46,163 nucleotides of DNA from Pirellulaceae bacterium (GTDB taxonomy: Bacteria; Planctomycetota; Planctomycetia; Pirellulales; Pirellulaceae). The translations under genes were made by a program, and so were the position numbers. The notes beneath the pieces are model-generated. The model was not told the origin of the DNA. It was given only the letters and a program-made list of their open reading frames with translations, and did no database searches. Below, one piece after another: positions 44,189-46,163 of the stretch; positions within the stretch are counted from its first letter, which is position 1; every line of letters starts with the position of its first letter. The stretch spans positions 1-46,163 of the forward strand of contig JAKVBZ010000040.1 in NCBI GenBank assembly GCA_022448645.1. Direction: 5' to 3'.

Positions 44189-45158
44189 GTATCAGTCCGA
44201 CGGTTGGAAGGCAGTTTTTGTTTCTAAAGTTGTGCGGTTTTGGTGACCAGTGGGGCCGTAAGCCTAATGTAACAGAAATATCGGTTGTGACGTGATGTCA
44301 CACTTAGGATTGCCATCGTGTGAACGCAGGATCGACAGGACCTTGGCAATGACGTAACCCGTGCTTGACGTTAAATATAGGTTCAAAATGGTGGGCGAAG
44401 AAGCTGCATGTGTGAAGGAACAAAACGGTATGGGTGCCTATCGGGCGAACACGTAAAACAGCAATTAATCCATTACTGACAGAGCCGTTTTAGTAGGTGT
44501 TTGAAATTGGTCGTCTGTGGAGTTGCTTTCACAGAGGTGATTTCCTAAGCCCTTTTGGGGTCTGGGGGAGTTCACAACGAAAAGGAGACATAGGACTGCA
44601 GGATCGGTTGATCAGTCACAGAGAGAGGTCAATGCTGGTTAACCAATCATCCATTGGTTGGAGTGTCTGACCGCTGGGGGAAAGGTTTGCACAGAGAGCT
44701 GTGTTTCTGGTTGCCTATCAGCAACCAAGTCCGGATATCTGAATTGCACAACGTGAATAGGCGCTGACTGAATCACGACTGCTTCCACAATCAATCTCGG
44801 TCCACCACCTTCCATTCTTCGGTAAACGCTTGTGGACCAGGATGGAAGTTTCCATAGCCCAGGTTTGAAGGGAAAGGCTGGCTGCCGGTACCCTTACCCT
44901 CCGCCGATTTTCGGCGTCTATTTGCGATTTCGGTTGGGATAATCGTTACGACTACTAGTCTCCACGCAAGATCTGCATATTTCAGGTAACGAATCGGTAA
45001 TTTGCCGACCTACTCCGAAAACGTGGGGCAATCTTCTCTAGCGGAAATGATTGACGGAATGGAATCGCGATTCCTTCGCACGGGGACGTTTGATTCTTCA
45101 TGTTGGGACGGAACACGAGTCGCCTCACCTAGAACTATTACGAATGGAAGTTTCTTCT
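44189..45158. other. Gene-poor intergenic region
   Basis: The gap between the divergent DUF1553 gene and the BON-domain gene. No frame has recognisable motifs. Near 44922-44933 CCGATTTTCGG forms a small hairpin (CCG...CGG) ahead of CGGTTGGGATAATCG, a possible -10-like stretch. I see no RNA gene. Confidence 0.45.
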
Positions 45159-45377
45159 ATGTCCAATTTCGCCACGATGCAGGACCATGTGGAGAGTGTA
45201 ATCACCACCAACCCGTATTTAACTCAACAAAAGCTGAAACTCGAAGTCGAACGTGGCCGTGTCACACTTCGAGGAGTCGTCAACTCGTTTTTTCAAAAGC
45301 AGATGGCGCAGGAAGCGATTCGCAAAGTCGATGGTGTTGAAGTGATCGACAACGAGTTAGAAGTCGATTGGACATAA
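45159..45377 (+). CDS. Small BON-domain protein
   Basis: A 72-residue protein made almost entirely of one BON domain: MQDHVESVITTNPYLTQQKL, then LEVERGRVTLRGVVNSFFQK and AIRKVDGVEVIDNELEVD. The alternating alpha-beta pattern and the G-x-V-x-L-x-G-x-V core are clear. There is no signal peptide, unlike OsmY-type periplasmic members. ATG 45159 follows TGGAAG by eight bases; an ATG 15 bases earlier and a longer frame from 45051 are possible. BON domains bind phospholipids or small ligands. Here it could be a cytoplasmic or membrane-surface partner; no neighbour explains it. Confidence 0.8.
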   Translation: MSNFATMQDHVESVITTNPYLTQQKLKLEVERGRVTLRGVVNSFFQKQMAQEAIRKVDGVEVIDNELEVDWT

Positions 45378-45490
45378 CCGGTAGCTGATAGATGTCAGCC
45401 ACGTTCTAAAGACCAACTGCAACCCATGAATCTCCGGCCCGGCCTGAGAAAAGTAGCCTTCTGACGAAGTACCCTCTTAGCCGATTTCTC

Positions 45491-45862
45491 TTAGCCGATT
45501 AATGCCGGCTGGTGTCCCATTACGGCAGCCTCGCGGTTGTGATAACTGGGAAGGTGTTCTGTGAGTTGGCAACAGCGAAGGGTCGTATGGTGCTCTTCGG
45601 AAAGCCCACATAATCTTAGCAAGCCACCGTCCGTGTGAACTTGTTTCTGTAGTAGCATCAATTGTCCGACTAGCTCACTGGTCAGCATCGGCAAATCGTC
45701 TAACTCGAGGACTAGTCGGTTGGCAAAGTGTTGCCGCAACAAAAGCCATAGAGATTCGGCTAGGCAGCTATGATCTGCGTGTGACGAGGGCTTGATTCGC
45801 ACGAACAGGCAGTCGGGTCCCAGATCTACATCCCAATGCCAACCATGTGCTAATTCCAGCAT
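45491..45862 (-). CDS. STAS-domain protein (anti-anti-sigma-like)
   Basis: A 123-residue protein with a STAS fold pattern: CLFVRIKPSSHADHSCL, NRLVLELDDLPMLTSELVGQ, LMLLQKQVHTDGGLLRLCGL and a closing TLRCCQLTEHLPSYHNREAA. The Thr/Ser of LTSELVGQ sits where the phosphorylated Ser of SpoIIAA-type antagonists is found. ATG 45862 is well supported by AAGGAG eight bases upstream. Kinase or anti-sigma partners are not in the window. It may be a signalling relay in a stress or envelope response; STAS domains also bind nucleotides. Confidence 0.65.
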   Translation of the reverse strand: MLELAHGWHWDVDLGPDCLFVRIKPSSHADHSCLAESLWLLLRQHFANRLVLELDDLPMLTSELVGQLMLLQKQVHTDGGLLRLCGLSEEHHTTLRCCQLTEHLPSYHNREAAVMGHQPALIG

Positions 45863-46163
45863 TCGACGAACTCCTTTTTGTCAACATCCCTGTGTGCTGG
45901 TGATTCCTGTGTGCTGCCGTCGCAGATATCTGAGACGATTTCCTATGTCAGAGCACACGTTCATCTTACGCTTCGTGCGTCGTGCTGCAAGACCGAAAAG
46001 GTCTGGACCACGCGGCGACGACAAAATCCTGGATCGAAGGGGAACGCCAAGCCCAACTCGCCCACGGTATTAACGATCATCGTGAGCCGTGGGTTTGAGG
46101 CAAGACAACGTTGCCACGCGAGATTCCAGGCTAGCACCGTTGTCATTTCTTAGGTTTTTGCCT
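45863..46163. other. Terminal stretch without a supported gene
   Basis: Several short frames overlap here on both strands with no motif. The window ends before any clear gene starts. It should hold the promoter of the STAS gene. Confidence 0.45.

Noticed and set aside
45002..45158. A longer start for the BON-domain gene
   Set aside because: The extra residues do not resemble a signal peptide or domain, and ATG 45159 has the better ribosome site.
1..46163. CRISPR arrays, tRNA/rRNA genes, insertion sequences and phage genes
   Set aside because: I scanned for repeated spacers, tRNA-arm motifs and transposase or integrase motifs and saw none; a covariance-model scan could still reveal small RNAs.

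Overview
The window looks like chromosomal DNA of a planctomycete, most likely Pirellulaceae-like. The inference rests on gene content: a DUF1559 protein with a pilin-type N-terminus and a C-terminal H-X9-DG motif, a translationally coupled PSCyt1/DUF1549/DUF1553 plus DUF1501 pair, an orphan Flp-pilin-like peptide, a signal-peptide protein with the GYYRTKWRRWPGD motif, and an LpxA. Base composition looks close to even. GTG starts are frequent, and both sparse intergenic DNA and short tightly packed operons occur. I found no rRNA, tRNA, CRISPR array, insertion sequence or phage gene.

Layout. Positions 1-11.2 kb are housekeeping genes: the 3' end of fabF, a hemolysin III-like membrane protein, a TIM-barrel isomerase, a menG-ubiX-mqnP cassette for late menaquinone synthesis (futalosine type), miaE, a UvrD/PcrA helicase, a YfgM-like anchored protein and an RluD-type pseudouridine synthase. 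Positions 11.4-24.2 kb form a glycan gene cluster on the + strand: rmlB, a membrane-anchored SDR epimerase fusion, a heparinase II/III-like protein, a decayed NeuD-type acetyltransferase, an acyl carrier protein, an SDR reductase, an intact NeuD-type acyltransferase, wecB, wecC and a bi-domain (MDR + Gfo/Idh/MocA) oxidoreductase. The genes from the acyl carrier protein onward overlap or are separated by at most 73 bases, so they look like one operon. WecB and WecC together give UDP-ManNAcA. The neighbouring genes suggest further modification of sugars and polymer editing. No glycosyltransferase, flippase or polymerase lies in the window.

Positions 24.2-31.7 kb hold lineage-specific proteins: a repeat-bearing secreted protein, a 1441-residue TPR protein with an N-terminal anchor, and a coupled membrane-protein pair. 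Positions 32.1-36.7 kb hold a Flp-pilin-like peptide, a DUF3467 protein followed at once by a cysteine desulfurase, a small TPR protein, a RecA/KaiC-like ATPase and lpxA. Positions 37.2-45.9 kb hold the DUF1559 gene with a structured leader and a clear intrinsic terminator, a D-2-hydroxyacid dehydrogenase, the DUF1501/DUF1553 pair, a BON-domain protein and a STAS-domain protein.

The most unusual features are the glycan cluster (an ACP-reductase-acyltransferase module without a visible ligase, a NeuD-like pseudogene beside an intact NeuD-like gene, a CapD-like membrane domain fused to an epimerase-like SDR, and a sigma-54-like site in front), the membrane-protein pair at 30.2-31.7 kb, and the orphan class III pilin-like peptide.
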